A stretch of 64,000 bases of DNA from Ensifer sp. MPMI2T. GTDB taxonomy: Bacteria; Pseudomonadota; Alphaproteobacteria; Rhizobiales; Rhizobiaceae. Shown piece after piece: positions 32,458-40,979 of the stretch (the stretch's first letter is position 1; every line of letters begins with the position of its first letter). The translations under genes were made by a program, and so were the position numbers. The stretch spans positions 1 through 64,000 of the forward strand of contig NZ_SRXN01000028.1 of assembly GCF_004827385.1 (NCBI RefSeq), written 5' to 3'. The notes beneath the pieces are model-generated. The model worked only from the letters and a program-made list of their open reading frames with translations, was not told the origin of the DNA and ran no database searches.

Positions 32458-32862
32458 ATGGCCGACAGTTTCAATTTTGAGCTTGTTTCCCCCGAGCGCC
32501 TGCTGCTCTCGGAAAAGGTGACGGAAGTCGTCATCCCGGCAACCGAGGGCGAGATGACCGTGATGGCCAATCACGCGCCGACAATGACGACCGTCAAGCC
32601 GGGCGTGGTTACCGTGAAGATGGCTGACGGCAAGACCGAGCGTTTTGCGGTTTTCGGCGGTTTTGCCGATATCCTGCCGACCGGTTGCACGCTGCTCGCC
32701 GAGTCCGCCGTCCACGTCGACGAACTCGACCGTACGGTGCTGGAAAACCGCATCGACGCAGTTCGCGCCGAACTGGAAGGCGCGGGCGACGAGAAGAAGA
32801 CGCGTCTTGAGCAATTCATCGCGGAACTGACGAAGCTCGGTGAGATCGTCATTCCGGCCTGA
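32458..32862 (+). CDS. atpC: ATP synthase F1 epsilon subunit
   Basis: The epsilon subunit connects gamma to the c ring and can inhibit ATP hydrolysis. The 134-residue protein begins MADSFNFELVSPERLLLSEKV, with the epsilon beta-sandwich pattern EVVIPATEGEMTVMANHAP and FAVFGGFADIL. A short C-terminal helical region follows. ATG 32458 is chosen because it matches the usual N-terminus; ATG 32452 two codons earlier is also in frame. It is separated from atpD by 122 bases containing a hairpin. Confidence 0.95.
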   Translation: MADSFNFELVSPERLLLSEKVTEVVIPATEGEMTVMANHAPTMTTVKPGVVTVKMADGKTERFAVFGGFADILPTGCTLLAESAVHVDELDRTVLENRIDAVRAELEGAGDEKKTRLEQFIAELTKLGEIVIPA

Positions 32863-32895
32863 AGGGGACATCCCGATAAGGGATAATGCCTATCG

Positions 32896-32919
32896 AACCC
32901 CGCCTCGAGCGGGGTTTTT
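32896..32919 (+). terminator. Rho-independent terminator of the atp operon
   Basis: AACCCCGC (32896-32903) pairs with GCGGGGTT (32909-32916) around CTCGA and runs into TTTTT. It lies 34 bases after the atpC stop. Confidence 0.9.
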
Positions 32920-33013
32920 CGTGTTCAGCGCATGCGCCGCCGCATTCGCCGCGGCCATGGCGGGGGAGGCCGTTCAAGCGACCGGACTTTACTGTTGCGA
33001 TGTCGACCAATTT

Positions 33014-33187
33014 GCCCCTCACCCTAACCCCCTCCCCGCAGGCGGGGCGAGGGGACACCGTCGCGGCTCTCCCGCCGTCGCCATCGACTTCTCTTCGCCA
33101 CGGGCGGCGAGGGGACTTAAGGGGCGCCACGCGCCTCCTTCGCCCCGCCTGCGGGGAGAAGGTGGCCGGCAGGCCGGATGAGGGGGG
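33014..33187. repeat. RIME1-like repeat (family B), long copy
   Basis: It begins GCCCCTCACCCTAACCC and ends GGCAGGCCGGATGAGGGG, i.e. the reverse orientation of 60708-60821. It holds CCTCCCCGCAGGCGGGGCGAGGGG and CTTCGCCCCGCCTGCGGGGAGAAGG hairpins. The central part is longer than in the other copies, including CTTCTCTTCGCCACGGGCGGCGAGGGG. It fills most of the 508-base gap between atpC and the minus-strand gene at 33371. Confidence 0.8.
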
Positions 33188-33285
33188 CCGCGCTCCAAAT
33201 CCTATTAACGATTCGAGTGGTCCCGGGACATGGGACGCGTAAGCGCCCACGACATTGCGCCTCACACGTCATTCCGCTGCGAATG

Positions 33286-33314
33286 AAAACGCCCGGACTT
33301 GGTCCGGGCGTTTT
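33286..33314 (-). terminator. Terminator of the saccharopine-dehydrogenase-like gene, bidirectional
   Basis: AAAACGCCCGGAC (33286-33298) pairs perfectly with GTCCGGGCGTTTT (33302-33314) around a 3-base loop, with T runs on both strands. It lies downstream of the minus-strand gene at 33371 and could also stop leftover atp transcription. Confidence 0.88.
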
Positions 33315-33370
33315 TGTTTGGATGATGCATGGGAAAGGCCGCGTATCCTCGCGCGCCCGCCGGCAGCAAT

Positions 33371-34474
33371 TTAGCTCGCCGCGCGTTCCGTCTCGTGCTT
33401 CTGCGCGTAGTAGTGGCCGAAGCGGTTGGCGAGGAAGGTGTCGAGCGCGATGTCTTCCTGGCGGACGAAGCCCTTCGTCGCGATCTTGCCTTCGGCGAGC
33501 AGGTCGAGGACGGCGCAGATGCTGCCGGCCGTGGTGATCTGGATGCCGCTCTGCATGCGTCCCGCGACGACACCGCTATAGACCTTGTTGGCGTAGGTTT
33601 CCTGAACCAGGCGGCCTTCGCGGAAGCCGGAGACGGTGACGAAGATGACGACGACGTCTTGCGTGGTGGTCGGCAGGGCGTTCTCCAGAATATCCTTCAG
33701 CACCTCGCGGCGATGGCGCAGGCCAAGGTCGTTCAAGAGTGCCTTGAAGATGGCGGCGTGACCCGGATAGCGGATCGTCTTGTAGTTCAGCGTGCGGACC
33801 TTGCCCTTCAAGGTTTCGCAGAGCGTGCCGAGGCCGCCGGAGGTGTTGAAGGCTTCGTAGGTGACGCCGTCGAGCGAAAATTCCTCGCGTTCTTCCATCG
33901 CCGGAACTTCGATCAGCGAACCTTCGACGATTGCTTCGCAGGGCTCGATATATTCGTTGATGACGCCGTCCGTGCTCCAGGTCAGGTTATAGTTGAGGGC
34001 ATTGGACGGATATTGCGGCAGCGCGCCGACACGCATGCGCACGCTCTCCAGCGTCTCGAAACGCTTTGCCAGATCGTTGGCGACGATCGAGATGAAGCCC
34101 GGCGCAAGGCCGCACTGCGGAATAAAGGCGGTCTTCGCTTCTGCGGCGATCGCCTTGACCTGGCGGGTCGATTCGACGTCTTCGGTCAGGTCGAGATAGT
34201 GGATCCTGGCTTCGGCGGCGGCTTCGGCGATAGCGACCGTCAGGTGGAACGGCGCGGCGCTCAACACGGCGAACTTGCCGGCCAGCAGGCCAACCAGTGC
34301 TTTGCGGTCGGCGATGTCGATGACGGCGGTCGACATGGCGTCGTGCTTTTCGACCTGTTGCAACTGCTCGGCGCTGCGGTCGGCAACGCAGACGCGATAG
34401 TCGCCGGTATGCGCCAGCATGCGCGCGATTGTTGAGCCGATCTTGCCGGCGCCGATGACAACGATGTCTTTCAT
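33371..34474 (-). CDS. Saccharopine dehydrogenase-family protein
   Basis: A 367-residue NAD(P)-dependent enzyme with the Rossmann start VVIGAGKIGSTIARML and the family block HYLDLTEDVESTR, followed by IPQCGLAPGFISIVANDLAKRF. Members act in lysine metabolism (saccharopine dehydrogenase, lysine 6-dehydrogenase) or on related substrates; the exact reaction is not predictable here. It is divergent from an Lrp/AsnC regulator 124 bases away, a common layout for an Lrp-controlled amino-acid catabolic gene. It has its own strong terminator. Confidence 0.85.
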   Translation of the reverse strand: MKDIVVIGAGKIGSTIARMLAHTGDYRVCVADRSAEQLQQVEKHDAMSTAVIDIADRKALVGLLAGKFAVLSAAPFHLTVAIAEAAAEARIHYLDLTEDVESTRQVKAIAAEAKTAFIPQCGLAPGFISIVANDLAKRFETLESVRMRVGALPQYPSNALNYNLTWSTDGVINEYIEPCEAIVEGSLIEVPAMEEREEFSLDGVTYEAFNTSGGLGTLCETLKGKVRTLNYKTIRYPGHAAIFKALLNDLGLRHRREVLKDILENALPTTTQDVVVIFVTVSGFREGRLVQETYANKVYSGVVAGRMQSGIQITTAGSICAVLDLLAEGKIATKGFVRQEDIALDTFLANRFGHYYAQKHETERAAS

Positions 34475-34559
34475 TCTTTTCCCCGGGGGTATGAGCTTCT
34501 TCGTATTCTATTCTCTCGCGATGCCTTGTTGATTTGAAGCGTCGATACGGCTAAAACGC

Positions 34560-34593
34560 CGGTCAGTATTCGGCAATTCGCCAAAATGGACCG
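34560..34593. promoter_or_regulatory. Imperfect palindrome in the Lrp/saccharopine-dehydrogenase intergenic region
   Basis: CGGTC (34560-34564) and GACCG (34589-34593) bracket an AT-rich centre. By eye, 12 of 18 half-site positions are complementary. It ends a few bases before the lrp start, a plausible autoregulatory site. Confidence 0.35.
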
Positions 34594-34598
34594 ACGAT

Positions 34599-35030
34599 AT
34601 GCAAGTAACCGACAAGGACCGCGAACTCCTCGCCATCCTCAGCGATAATGCCCGCATGCCGACGGCGACGATCGCGCGCCGGCTCGGCCTTTCGCGCACG
34701 ACGGTGCAGGCGCGAATCGAGCGGCTGGAGCGCGAGGGCGTCATTGCCGGCTATGGCGTGCGGCTTTCCGAAAACTACGAGAAAGGCCTGGTGAAGGCAC
34801 ATGTGCTGATCACCATCGCGCCGCGGGCGCTGAGCCGCGTTACGCCCGAGCTCGGCGCCATCCGGGAGATCCGCACGCTCCATTCCGTCAGCGGCAGTTT
34901 CGATCTCATCGCGGTTGTGGCGGCGGCATCGATCAGCGAACTCGACCTGTTGATCGATCGCATCGGCGAAATCGACGGGGTCGAAAAAACGCTGTCGTCG
35001 ATCATTCTTTCGACCCGCATCGACCGCTAG
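34599..35030 (+). CDS. Lrp/AsnC-family transcriptional regulator
   Basis: A 143-residue regulator with an N-terminal winged helix-turn-helix (DKDRELLAILSDNARMPTATIARRLGLSRTTVQARI) and a C-terminal RAM/AsnC ligand-binding domain (SVSGSFDLIAVVAA). Lrp-family proteins sense amino acids. Its divergent partner is a saccharopine-dehydrogenase-like gene, so lysine or a related amino acid is a reasonable ligand guess. Its TAG stop (35028-35030) lies in the first arm of a palindromic repeat. Confidence 0.9.
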   Translation: MQVTDKDRELLAILSDNARMPTATIARRLGLSRTTVQARIERLEREGVIAGYGVRLSENYEKGLVKAHVLITIAPRALSRVTPELGAIREIRTLHSVSGSFDLIAVVAAASISELDLLIDRIGEIDGVEKTLSSIILSTRIDR

Positions 35031-35142
35031 CGCGGGATGAGGAAAAGTGTGTACGGTTTTCCGCCCCCATCCCGCGCTAACTTATTAGAATCGATCACGG
35101 TTATGATTTTAGATCGATCGGACCTAAAATCATCGTGATCTA
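35027..35142. repeat. Two adjacent palindromic repeats overlapping the lrp stop codon
   Basis: TAGCGCGGGATG (from 35028) pairs with CATCCCGCGCTA (35068-35079) around GGAAAAGTGTG and CGGTTTTCCG words. A second palindrome spans about 35092-35141: ATCACGG-TATGATTTTAG on the left against CTAAAATCAT-CGTGAT on the right, centred on ATCGATCGG. The first arm supplies the TAG stop of the Lrp gene. Related words recur at 14190, 20312 and 57176. Confidence 0.8.
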
Positions 35143-35155
35143 GGCGGTGGTGGGT

Positions 35156-36043
35156 TCAGCGCCCTGATTGCTTATCCGCTGATGGAGAGGCGTTGTCGGG
35201 CGCTGCGTTCGGCGCGTTCCAGGCCGCCGGCCCGTGCACGAAGGAAACGGGCGAACCGTCGCCAGGAGTGAGCCACTTGCTGCGATCGAAGAAGAGTTCG
35301 GCGATGCTTTTCGGCCGCGATCGCGCCGCTTGATTGGCGAGGAAATTATAGCGGGGAACGTCGCCCGATTCCTGCTTGAACTGGATGCGGCTGCCAAAGC
35401 GTTTGACGTCGAATTCCTTGAGCGCCTGGATCCGCAAGGCGATACCTTCGCTGTCCGCCCAGCGGACCTGTGTCAGGAAGACCGAGGCGGCTTTGGCGGC
35501 GGCGCTGGTGACCGCTTGCGCGTCCTCGGGCCGTTCGATATTCAGCTTCACGCGGAACGAGGTGATTTCTTCTTCGCCGCTGCCTTTGACGAAAATGAAG
35601 ATCGACGACGGGTTGTCTTCGCCCGGTCGGGCAAGCGGAATGAGCGACGAGCACTCCCACCGGCCGCTCTCGGCGGATTTCCACTCGAGTTCGCGAAAGC
35701 CCGCGTCGCGCAGACCTTCGCAAAGCGCACGCGGATCGCTGCGGATCTCGCGCAGAAACTGCTGTTCCGGTGTGTGCAGATCCTCGAAGGTCCTGGCTGG
35801 CAGCAACATGCGCGGCGCCTCCGGCTTCTTGTGGACTTCGCTCACCGGCTTGGCTTGCTTCGTCTCCTCCGCGTGTTTCGCTGTCTCCAGGAATGTCGTC
35901 GGCAATCCAACGGCCGTGAGGAGTTGTTTCAGATTGCGCTGCTCGTTGGCAAGGAGAACGGTTGTGAGGATCGCCGTGAAGACGAGCCCCACGGCAAGGA
36001 AGAAAAAGGCGATGCCGGAACGGCCTTTCTGCTTCTTCTCCAT
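35156..36043 (-). CDS. Single-pass membrane protein of unknown function, possibly DUF6030
   Basis: A 295-residue protein with a basic N-terminus, one membrane helix (IAFFFLAVGLVFTAILTTVLLA, about residues 11-32) and a large domain predicted to be periplasmic. The domain has LREIRSDPRALCEGLRDAGF, then a Cys-containing WECSSLIPLA that could pair with ALCEG in a disulfide. It ends in a Pro/Ala/Ser-rich tail. It resembles a family seen mostly in Rhizobiales that I recall as DUF6030, but that name is uncertain. No function is proposed. Confidence 0.65.
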   Translation of the reverse strand: MEKKQKGRSGIAFFFLAVGLVFTAILTTVLLANEQRNLKQLLTAVGLPTTFLETAKHAEETKQAKPVSEVHKKPEAPRMLLPARTFEDLHTPEQQFLREIRSDPRALCEGLRDAGFRELEWKSAESGRWECSSLIPLARPGEDNPSSIFIFVKGSGEEEITSFRVKLNIERPEDAQAVTSAAAKAASVFLTQVRWADSEGIALRIQALKEFDVKRFGSRIQFKQESGDVPRYNFLANQAARSRPKSIAELFFDRSKWLTPGDGSPVSFVHGPAAWNAPNAAPDNASPSADKQSGR

Positions 36044-36171
36044 CCGGCGTCAACGCCCCGCCTTGAAGGATGCCTGACCGACCCAAGTTGGGAAGTCCGT
36101 GGCAAGCATCGCAAAGCAAGCAGCCAAAGTTCCGTTGCGCCGAAGCTGCCGGTCTATGTGAGGCGCGCTGT

Positions 36172-37083
36172 TCATGCCGGCCTGCTCAGTGCTGCGTGGA
36201 GTCGAAGGACTTCGTCCGTCGACGGCCGGTTGCGCGGCAGGCCGAGATAATAGCCGTAGCCGGAGGCGAGGCTGCATTGGCCGAGCATCGCTAGTCGGCC
36301 ATCGTCGAGATGTTCCCGCACCAGACCGAGGCTGCCGAGCGCAACGCCGTCGCCGCGAAGGGCCGCATCGATCGCCATCACATAGGTCGAAAACGTATAT
36401 TTCGGGCGCGGCTTCGCGCCGTGCCGGGAGGGCCCGATCCGCTCGAACCACTTCTGGAACGAAATCCAATGGGCGTTGAAGCGATCGTAATCGATGAGAT
36501 CGAGCGTTGCTATGGCCTCGGGCTGCAGCTCGCCCGCTTGAAGACCCCGAGCGGCGAGATAGTCGGGCGAGGCGACCGGTGCCAGCTCCTCGGCCATCAA
36601 CAGGGTCAGCGACCAGCGCGGGTGGTCTCCGGTCGAATAAAGGATGACGAGGTCGTTGTTCTCCGAGGCAAGCTCGGAGGGGCTGTCGGTCGTCAGGAGA
36701 CGGATCGAAATGCCGGGGTTCTCCTTGCCGAATTCGCGCAATCGCGTGCCGAGCCAGAGGTGGGAGACCGAGCCGCTTGCGGCGATCGAGATCGTCTGGC
36801 CGGAGGCGCCGCGGAACGGTTCGAGGCTTTCCTCGAGATAGTCGAGCGAGGCGCGTACCCGCTGGAAAAGCCGCTCGCCTTGCGGTGTCAGCTCCAGGTT
36901 CTTGCCGCGACGGCTGAAAAGCTGACTCCCGAGGTGATCCTCAAGCGTCTTGATGCGCCGGCTTACAGCCGCCTGGGTAATGTTGAGTTCTCGACCGGCG
37001 CGGGAAAAGTTCATGTGCCGGCTCGCGGCATCGAAGACGCGGAAGGCCTCCAGCGGAATGCGGTCGAGCAGACGGTTTTCCAT
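36172..37083 (-). CDS. LysR-family regulator, GcvA-like
   Basis: A 303-residue LysR regulator with the N-terminal helix-turn-helix RIPLEAFRVFDAASRHMNFSRAGRELNITQAAVSRRIK and an effector domain starting TISIAASGSVSHLWLGTRLREF. The LEAFRVFDAAsR and QAAVSRRI pattern is that of the GcvA/AmpR branch. It is divergent from the Fe-ADH/ALDH/enolase-superfamily operon with a 101-base shared spacer, so it probably controls that operon and responds to its substrate or an intermediate. Confidence 0.9.
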   Translation of the reverse strand: MENRLLDRIPLEAFRVFDAASRHMNFSRAGRELNITQAAVSRRIKTLEDHLGSQLFSRRGKNLELTPQGERLFQRVRASLDYLEESLEPFRGASGQTISIAASGSVSHLWLGTRLREFGKENPGISIRLLTTDSPSELASENNDLVILYSTGDHPRWSLTLLMAEELAPVASPDYLAARGLQAGELQPEAIATLDLIDYDRFNAHWISFQKWFERIGPSRHGAKPRPKYTFSTYVMAIDAALRGDGVALGSLGLVREHLDDGRLAMLGQCSLASGYGYYLGLPRNRPSTDEVLRLHAALSRPA

Positions 37084-37111
37084 GACTTCAGGTTATCAAA
37101 AAGGCCGAAAA

Positions 37112-37126
37112 TTCACCGGATTTGAA
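37112..37126. promoter_or_regulatory. Candidate LysR box between the regulator and the Fe-ADH gene
   Basis: TTCA (37112-37115) and TGAA (37123-37126) are inverted with a 7-base spacer, giving the T-N11-A pattern of LysR sites, 29 bases from the LysR start codon. The match is short and could be chance. Confidence 0.4.
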
Positions 37127-37184
37127 AATATCAGATCGTGTTGCAGGGTAAAGCTGCGACGCACGCCAGCCGGGAGCGCGATCC

Positions 37185-38327
37185 TTGCAGTTCTCCATGT
37201 CATTCATTCCGGAAATCCGTTTCGGAGAGAATATTCATCAGACCCTTGGCCTAGCCGCAAGGACGCTTGGCGCGCAACGCGCGATCATCGTTATCGATGT
37301 CTTTCTCGCGCAGTCCGGTTTGACCGAGAGTGTTACGAAAGCGCTCGATCGGGAGGGTATCCGCGCCCGCGTCTTCTCCGAATTCACCGGAGAGCCGAAA
37401 CTTGCCCACCTGCATGAGGCGCTTGAAACGGCGGCGGGTTGCGATCTTGTCGTAGGCATCGGCGGCGGTTCGGCGCTCGACATCGCCAAGATCGTCGCCT
37501 GTTGCGCTGCCTCTGACCGGGACCCGATGCATTATGCGCTCGCCGCCAATCCGCTGCCCAAAAATCCTTTGAAGAAGATTCTGGTGCCAACGACCGCCGG
37601 CACTGGATCAGAGACCTCCGCCACCAACATTTTTTCCGGGCCGGAAGGCAAGAAGCTCTGGATCTGGGGGGCCGAGACCAAGGCCGATCTGGTGCTGCTC
37701 GATCCGTCGCTGACCATGACCTTACCCGCCAATCTCACCGCCTGGTGCGGACTCGATGCGTTCGTCCACGCTTTCGAGGCGGCGACCAATCGCAACACGC
37801 ACAACGGCGCCCAGTTCTATGCCCATGAGGCGCTGCGGCTGATTACCGGCGCGCTGGAGATGGCGGTGAAGGAGCCCGGCAATCTGGAAGCGCGCGGCAG
37901 GGCGCTGCTCGGGTCCTGCCTTGCCGGGATTGCCATCGACAATTGCGGGACGGCGATTGCCCATAACATCAGCCATGCTTTGGCCGGGCTCGCGCCGGTG
38001 CATCATGGGCTCGCGACGGCGCTTGCCTTCGAAGCCATGATCGGCTGGCTCGTCGAAGCGAACACGGCCGATCTCGACCGTGCCGCAAGAGCTTGCGGTG
38101 TCGGCAAGGCCGCCGATCTACCTGCCTTCGTCTCCAATCTGATGGATCGCTGCGGCGTTGTGCGCGCTTTGCCGAGGGCATTCGGCGCTTTCGACGCCAA
38201 CGATCTCGCTCGTGAAATGAGGGCTCCGGAAAACCAGCCCATGCGCCGCTCGACGATCCGCGACGTGACGGATGCCGATATCGATCACTTTGCCGCCAAG
38301 ATGATGGCGCTGGCCAAAGGACCATGA
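37185..38327 (+). CDS. Iron-containing alcohol dehydrogenase
   Basis: A 380-residue group III alcohol dehydrogenase. It has the NAD site GIGGGSALDIAK, then VPTTAGTGSETS, and metal ligands Asp/His in LDAFVHAFEA plus His residues in NISHALAGLAPVHHGLATAL. It likely oxidises an alcohol to the aldehyde used by the ALDH that follows one base later. The start is either TTG 37185, with GGGAG at good spacing, or ATG 37197 without an SD. It is first in a three-gene operon beside a divergent LysR gene. Confidence 0.9.
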   Translation: MQFSMSFIPEIRFGENIHQTLGLAARTLGAQRAIIVIDVFLAQSGLTESVTKALDREGIRARVFSEFTGEPKLAHLHEALETAAGCDLVVGIGGGSALDIAKIVACCAASDRDPMHYALAANPLPKNPLKKILVPTTAGTGSETSATNIFSGPEGKKLWIWGAETKADLVLLDPSLTMTLPANLTAWCGLDAFVHAFEAATNRNTHNGAQFYAHEALRLITGALEMAVKEPGNLEARGRALLGSCLAGIAIDNCGTAIAHNISHALAGLAPVHHGLATALAFEAMIGWLVEANTADLDRAARACGVGKAADLPAFVSNLMDRCGVVRALPRAFGAFDANDLAREMRAPENQPMRRSTIRDVTDADIDHFAAKMMALAKGP

Positions 38328-38328
38328 G

Positions 38329-39828
38329 ATGACGAAGGAATACACGCGTGCCTACTGGGAGAGCCTGCTTGCCGAGCTGAAGCCCGAGGGTAGGCATTTC
38401 ATCGATGGCGCGCACAGGGCGTCCGCGTCGGGCGCGACGTTCAAGCGTCTCCGGCCGATGGACGGAAGGCTTGGCGCGGAACTGGCGCGCGGTAAAGCCG
38501 CGGACATCGATGTGGCGGTGGCAGCCGCCCGCGCTGCGTTCGAGAGCGGGGCGTGGCGCAAGAAGGAGCCGCTGGACAAGAAGAAGATCATGCTCAAATG
38601 GGCGGATCTCATTCGGCAGCACGCCGAAGAACTCGCCTTGCTGGAAACGCTCGATGTCGGCAAGCCGATCATGGCGGCTCTCAACGTCGACGTCCGGCTC
38701 GCAGCCGAAGGCATCCAGCATTACGGCGAGATGATCGACAAGCTCTATGACGAGGTCGCGCCGACCGGGCCGAACGCGCGTGCCCTGGTGCGGAAAGTGC
38801 CGCTCGGCGTCATCGGTGCAATCACGCCGTGGAACTATCCGCTGATCATTGACGCCTGGAAGCTTGGGCCGGCGATCGCAGCCGGCAATTCGGTCGTGCT
38901 GAAGCCGGCCGAACAGTCCTCGCTCTCCGCCATCCGGCTTGCGGAACTCGCAATGGAAGCGGGGCTTCCGGCGGGTGTCTTTAACGTTGTCACCGGATAC
39001 GGCGAGGAGGCTGGCAAGCCGTTGGCTCTGCACATGGATGTCGACATGATCGCCTTTACCGGCTCGACCGAGGTCGGCAAGCTGATCATGGGCTATGCGG
39101 CGCAGTCGAACGTCAAACGCGTGGCGCTGGAACTTGGCGGCAAGTCGCCGCTCGTCGTCTTCGAGGACGCCGATCTCGACGCGGCGGCAAGTGCTGCCGC
39201 GTGGGGCTGCTTCTACAATTCCGGCGAAACCTGCCACGCATCGACGCGTCTGATCGTTCAGCGCTCGGTGCAGGAGACGCTGATCGAAAAGATCGAGGCG
39301 GTGACCACAGGCGAGATCACGCTCGGCCATCCACTCGATCCTTCGGCGCAGATCGGCGCATTGATCGAGGAAGAGCACATGAACAAAGTGCTTTCGATGA
39401 TCGACGCCGGCGAAAGGGAAGGCGGACGCCGTGTCTTCGGTGCAGAGCGGGTGATGAGTGAAACCGGCGGCTATTATGTTTCGCCCGGCGTCTTGGTCGA
39501 CGTGGCCAACGACATGACCATCGCGCGCCAGGAAATCTTCGGGCCGGTGCTGGCCGTCATTCCTTTCGACACGGAGGAGGAGGCGCTGAGGATCGCCAAC
39601 GACACGATCTACGGGTTGGCGGGCGCCGTATTCACGCGTGACATGAACCAGGCGCATCGCTTCTCTGAGGCGATCCATGCGGGCACGGTTTGGATCAATA
39701 CCTACGACATGTCGAACTTCGCGACTCCCTTCGGCGGCTTCAAGCAATCCGGTTTCGGCCGCGATCGTTCGGTGCATGCGATCGACAAATATTGCGACTA
39801 CAAGACCATCTGGCAGCAGTTCGGTTAG
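38329..39828 (+). CDS. NAD(P)-dependent aldehyde dehydrogenase
   Basis: A 499-residue ALDH with TPWNYPLI, the cofactor-binding GSTEVGK, the general base Glu in LELGGKSP, and the catalytic Cys in SGETCHASTRL. PFGGFKQSGFGRD lies near the C-terminus. The SGETCHA context and LVRKVPLGVIGAITPWNYP resemble gamma-glutamyl-gamma-aminobutyraldehyde (PuuC) or betaine-aldehyde dehydrogenases. It follows the Fe-ADH stop by one base, so a coupled alcohol-aldehyde-acid oxidation is likely. The substrate is not known. Confidence 0.92.
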   Translation: MTKEYTRAYWESLLAELKPEGRHFIDGAHRASASGATFKRLRPMDGRLGAELARGKAADIDVAVAAARAAFESGAWRKKEPLDKKKIMLKWADLIRQHAEELALLETLDVGKPIMAALNVDVRLAAEGIQHYGEMIDKLYDEVAPTGPNARALVRKVPLGVIGAITPWNYPLIIDAWKLGPAIAAGNSVVLKPAEQSSLSAIRLAELAMEAGLPAGVFNVVTGYGEEAGKPLALHMDVDMIAFTGSTEVGKLIMGYAAQSNVKRVALELGGKSPLVVFEDADLDAAASAAAWGCFYNSGETCHASTRLIVQRSVQETLIEKIEAVTTGEITLGHPLDPSAQIGALIEEEHMNKVLSMIDAGEREGGRRVFGAERVMSETGGYYVSPGVLVDVANDMTIARQEIFGPVLAVIPFDTEEEALRIANDTIYGLAGAVFTRDMNQAHRFSEAIHAGTVWINTYDMSNFATPFGGFKQSGFGRDRSVHAIDKYCDYKTIWQQFG

Positions 39829-39854
39829 GATTTTCGCAGGGGGGCGGAGGCGCC

Positions 39855-40979
39855 ATGAGCAAGATTGTTTCCATCGAGATCACCCATCACCGACTGCCGC
39901 TCGATCCGCCGTTCAAGGCAAGCTGGGATGGGCGACCGCGCAAACACTTCGATGCGACGATCGTCAGGGTGCGCGACGACGGGGGCCGCGAGGGGATCGG
40001 CTCCGGCGACCTCATGAAAGGTTTCGAGGGCCACGAAGATCTTTTCATCGGCGAGGATCCGCGCCATGTCGAGCGGCACTATGAGGTGCTGTCCCATATC
40101 AATTTCCACTATGGCCGCTGCTGGCCAATGGATCTGGCGCTCTGGGATTTGGCCGGCAAGATAACAGGCGAGCCCGTGTGGCGTATGCTTGGCGGGCGGG
40201 CGGACCGCGTCCGTCTCTATGCCTCATCGGGCGTCCTCCGTGATGCCGGCGCGATGGCGGCGCAGGCTGAAAGCTACCTGGAGCAAGGTTTTCCGGCGAT
40301 GAAGGTCCGCTTTACCGCGTCGGCCGGCGGTCGCGATGGCTGGCGAGAGGACGTGCGAGCGCTCGAGGCGATCCGGGCGCGGGTCGGCGACCGGCTGGAG
40401 CTTATGGTCGACTGCAATCAGGGCTGGCGCATGCCTTGGGATACTACGCTTGCCTGGACCTTCAAGGATGCACTGGCGGTTGCGAGAGAGCTGGAGCGGC
40501 TCGGTGTCTACTGGATGGAGGAGCCGCTCCATCGCTCCGACCGGAAAGGCATGAGGCGGCTGAGCGATGCGACATCCATCCGTATCGCCGGCGGAGAAAT
40601 GACGCGCGAGCTTTATGAATTTCGAGACATCATCGAAGAGCGGGCCTTTGACGTGATCCAGCCGGACGTGGCGCTCGTCGGCGGGATCACCGGCTGCCGC
40701 AGGCTTGCCTGGCAGGCTCGCGAGGCGGGCGTGATGTTCACGCCGCACGCCTGGACAAACGGTATCGGCGTGCTGGCGAACGCGCACCTGACGGCGGGCG
40801 TCGGCGATGCTCCGTGGCTCGAATACCCTTATGACAATCCGGAGTGGAGCGGAGAGCGTCGCGACTTTCCGATGGCACAGCCGCTCCGACGTGTGAGGGG
40901 CTGGCTCGAACTTGGCGAAGCGCCCGGCCTTGGGACCGTCCTCGACGAGGAGCGGTTGAAGACGACCCGGATTGGCTGA
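39855..40979 (+). CDS. Enolase-superfamily enzyme, mandelate racemase subgroup (probable sugar-acid dehydratase)
   Basis: A 374-residue protein with the N-terminal capping domain and the C-terminal barrel of the enolase superfamily. Visible catalytic positions are Lys150-Val-Arg152 in MKVRF, the metal ligands Asp186 (DCNQG), Glu222 (WMEEP) and Glu248 (AGGEM), and the Asp271/His298 dyad (QPDVAL, TPHAW). The dyad places it in the mandelate-racemase subgroup. Arg in place of the second Lys of K-x-K suggests His298 is the main base, as in some acid-sugar dehydratases. It is third in the LysR-linked operon; ATG 39855 follows GGCGGAGG. Confidence 0.88.
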   Translation: MSKIVSIEITHHRLPLDPPFKASWDGRPRKHFDATIVRVRDDGGREGIGSGDLMKGFEGHEDLFIGEDPRHVERHYEVLSHINFHYGRCWPMDLALWDLAGKITGEPVWRMLGGRADRVRLYASSGVLRDAGAMAAQAESYLEQGFPAMKVRFTASAGGRDGWREDVRALEAIRARVGDRLELMVDCNQGWRMPWDTTLAWTFKDALAVARELERLGVYWMEEPLHRSDRKGMRRLSDATSIRIAGGEMTRELYEFRDIIEERAFDVIQPDVALVGGITGCRRLAWQAREAGVMFTPHAWTNGIGVLANAHLTAGVGDAPWLEYPYDNPEWSGERRDFPMAQPLRRVRGWLELGEAPGLGTVLDEERLKTTRIG

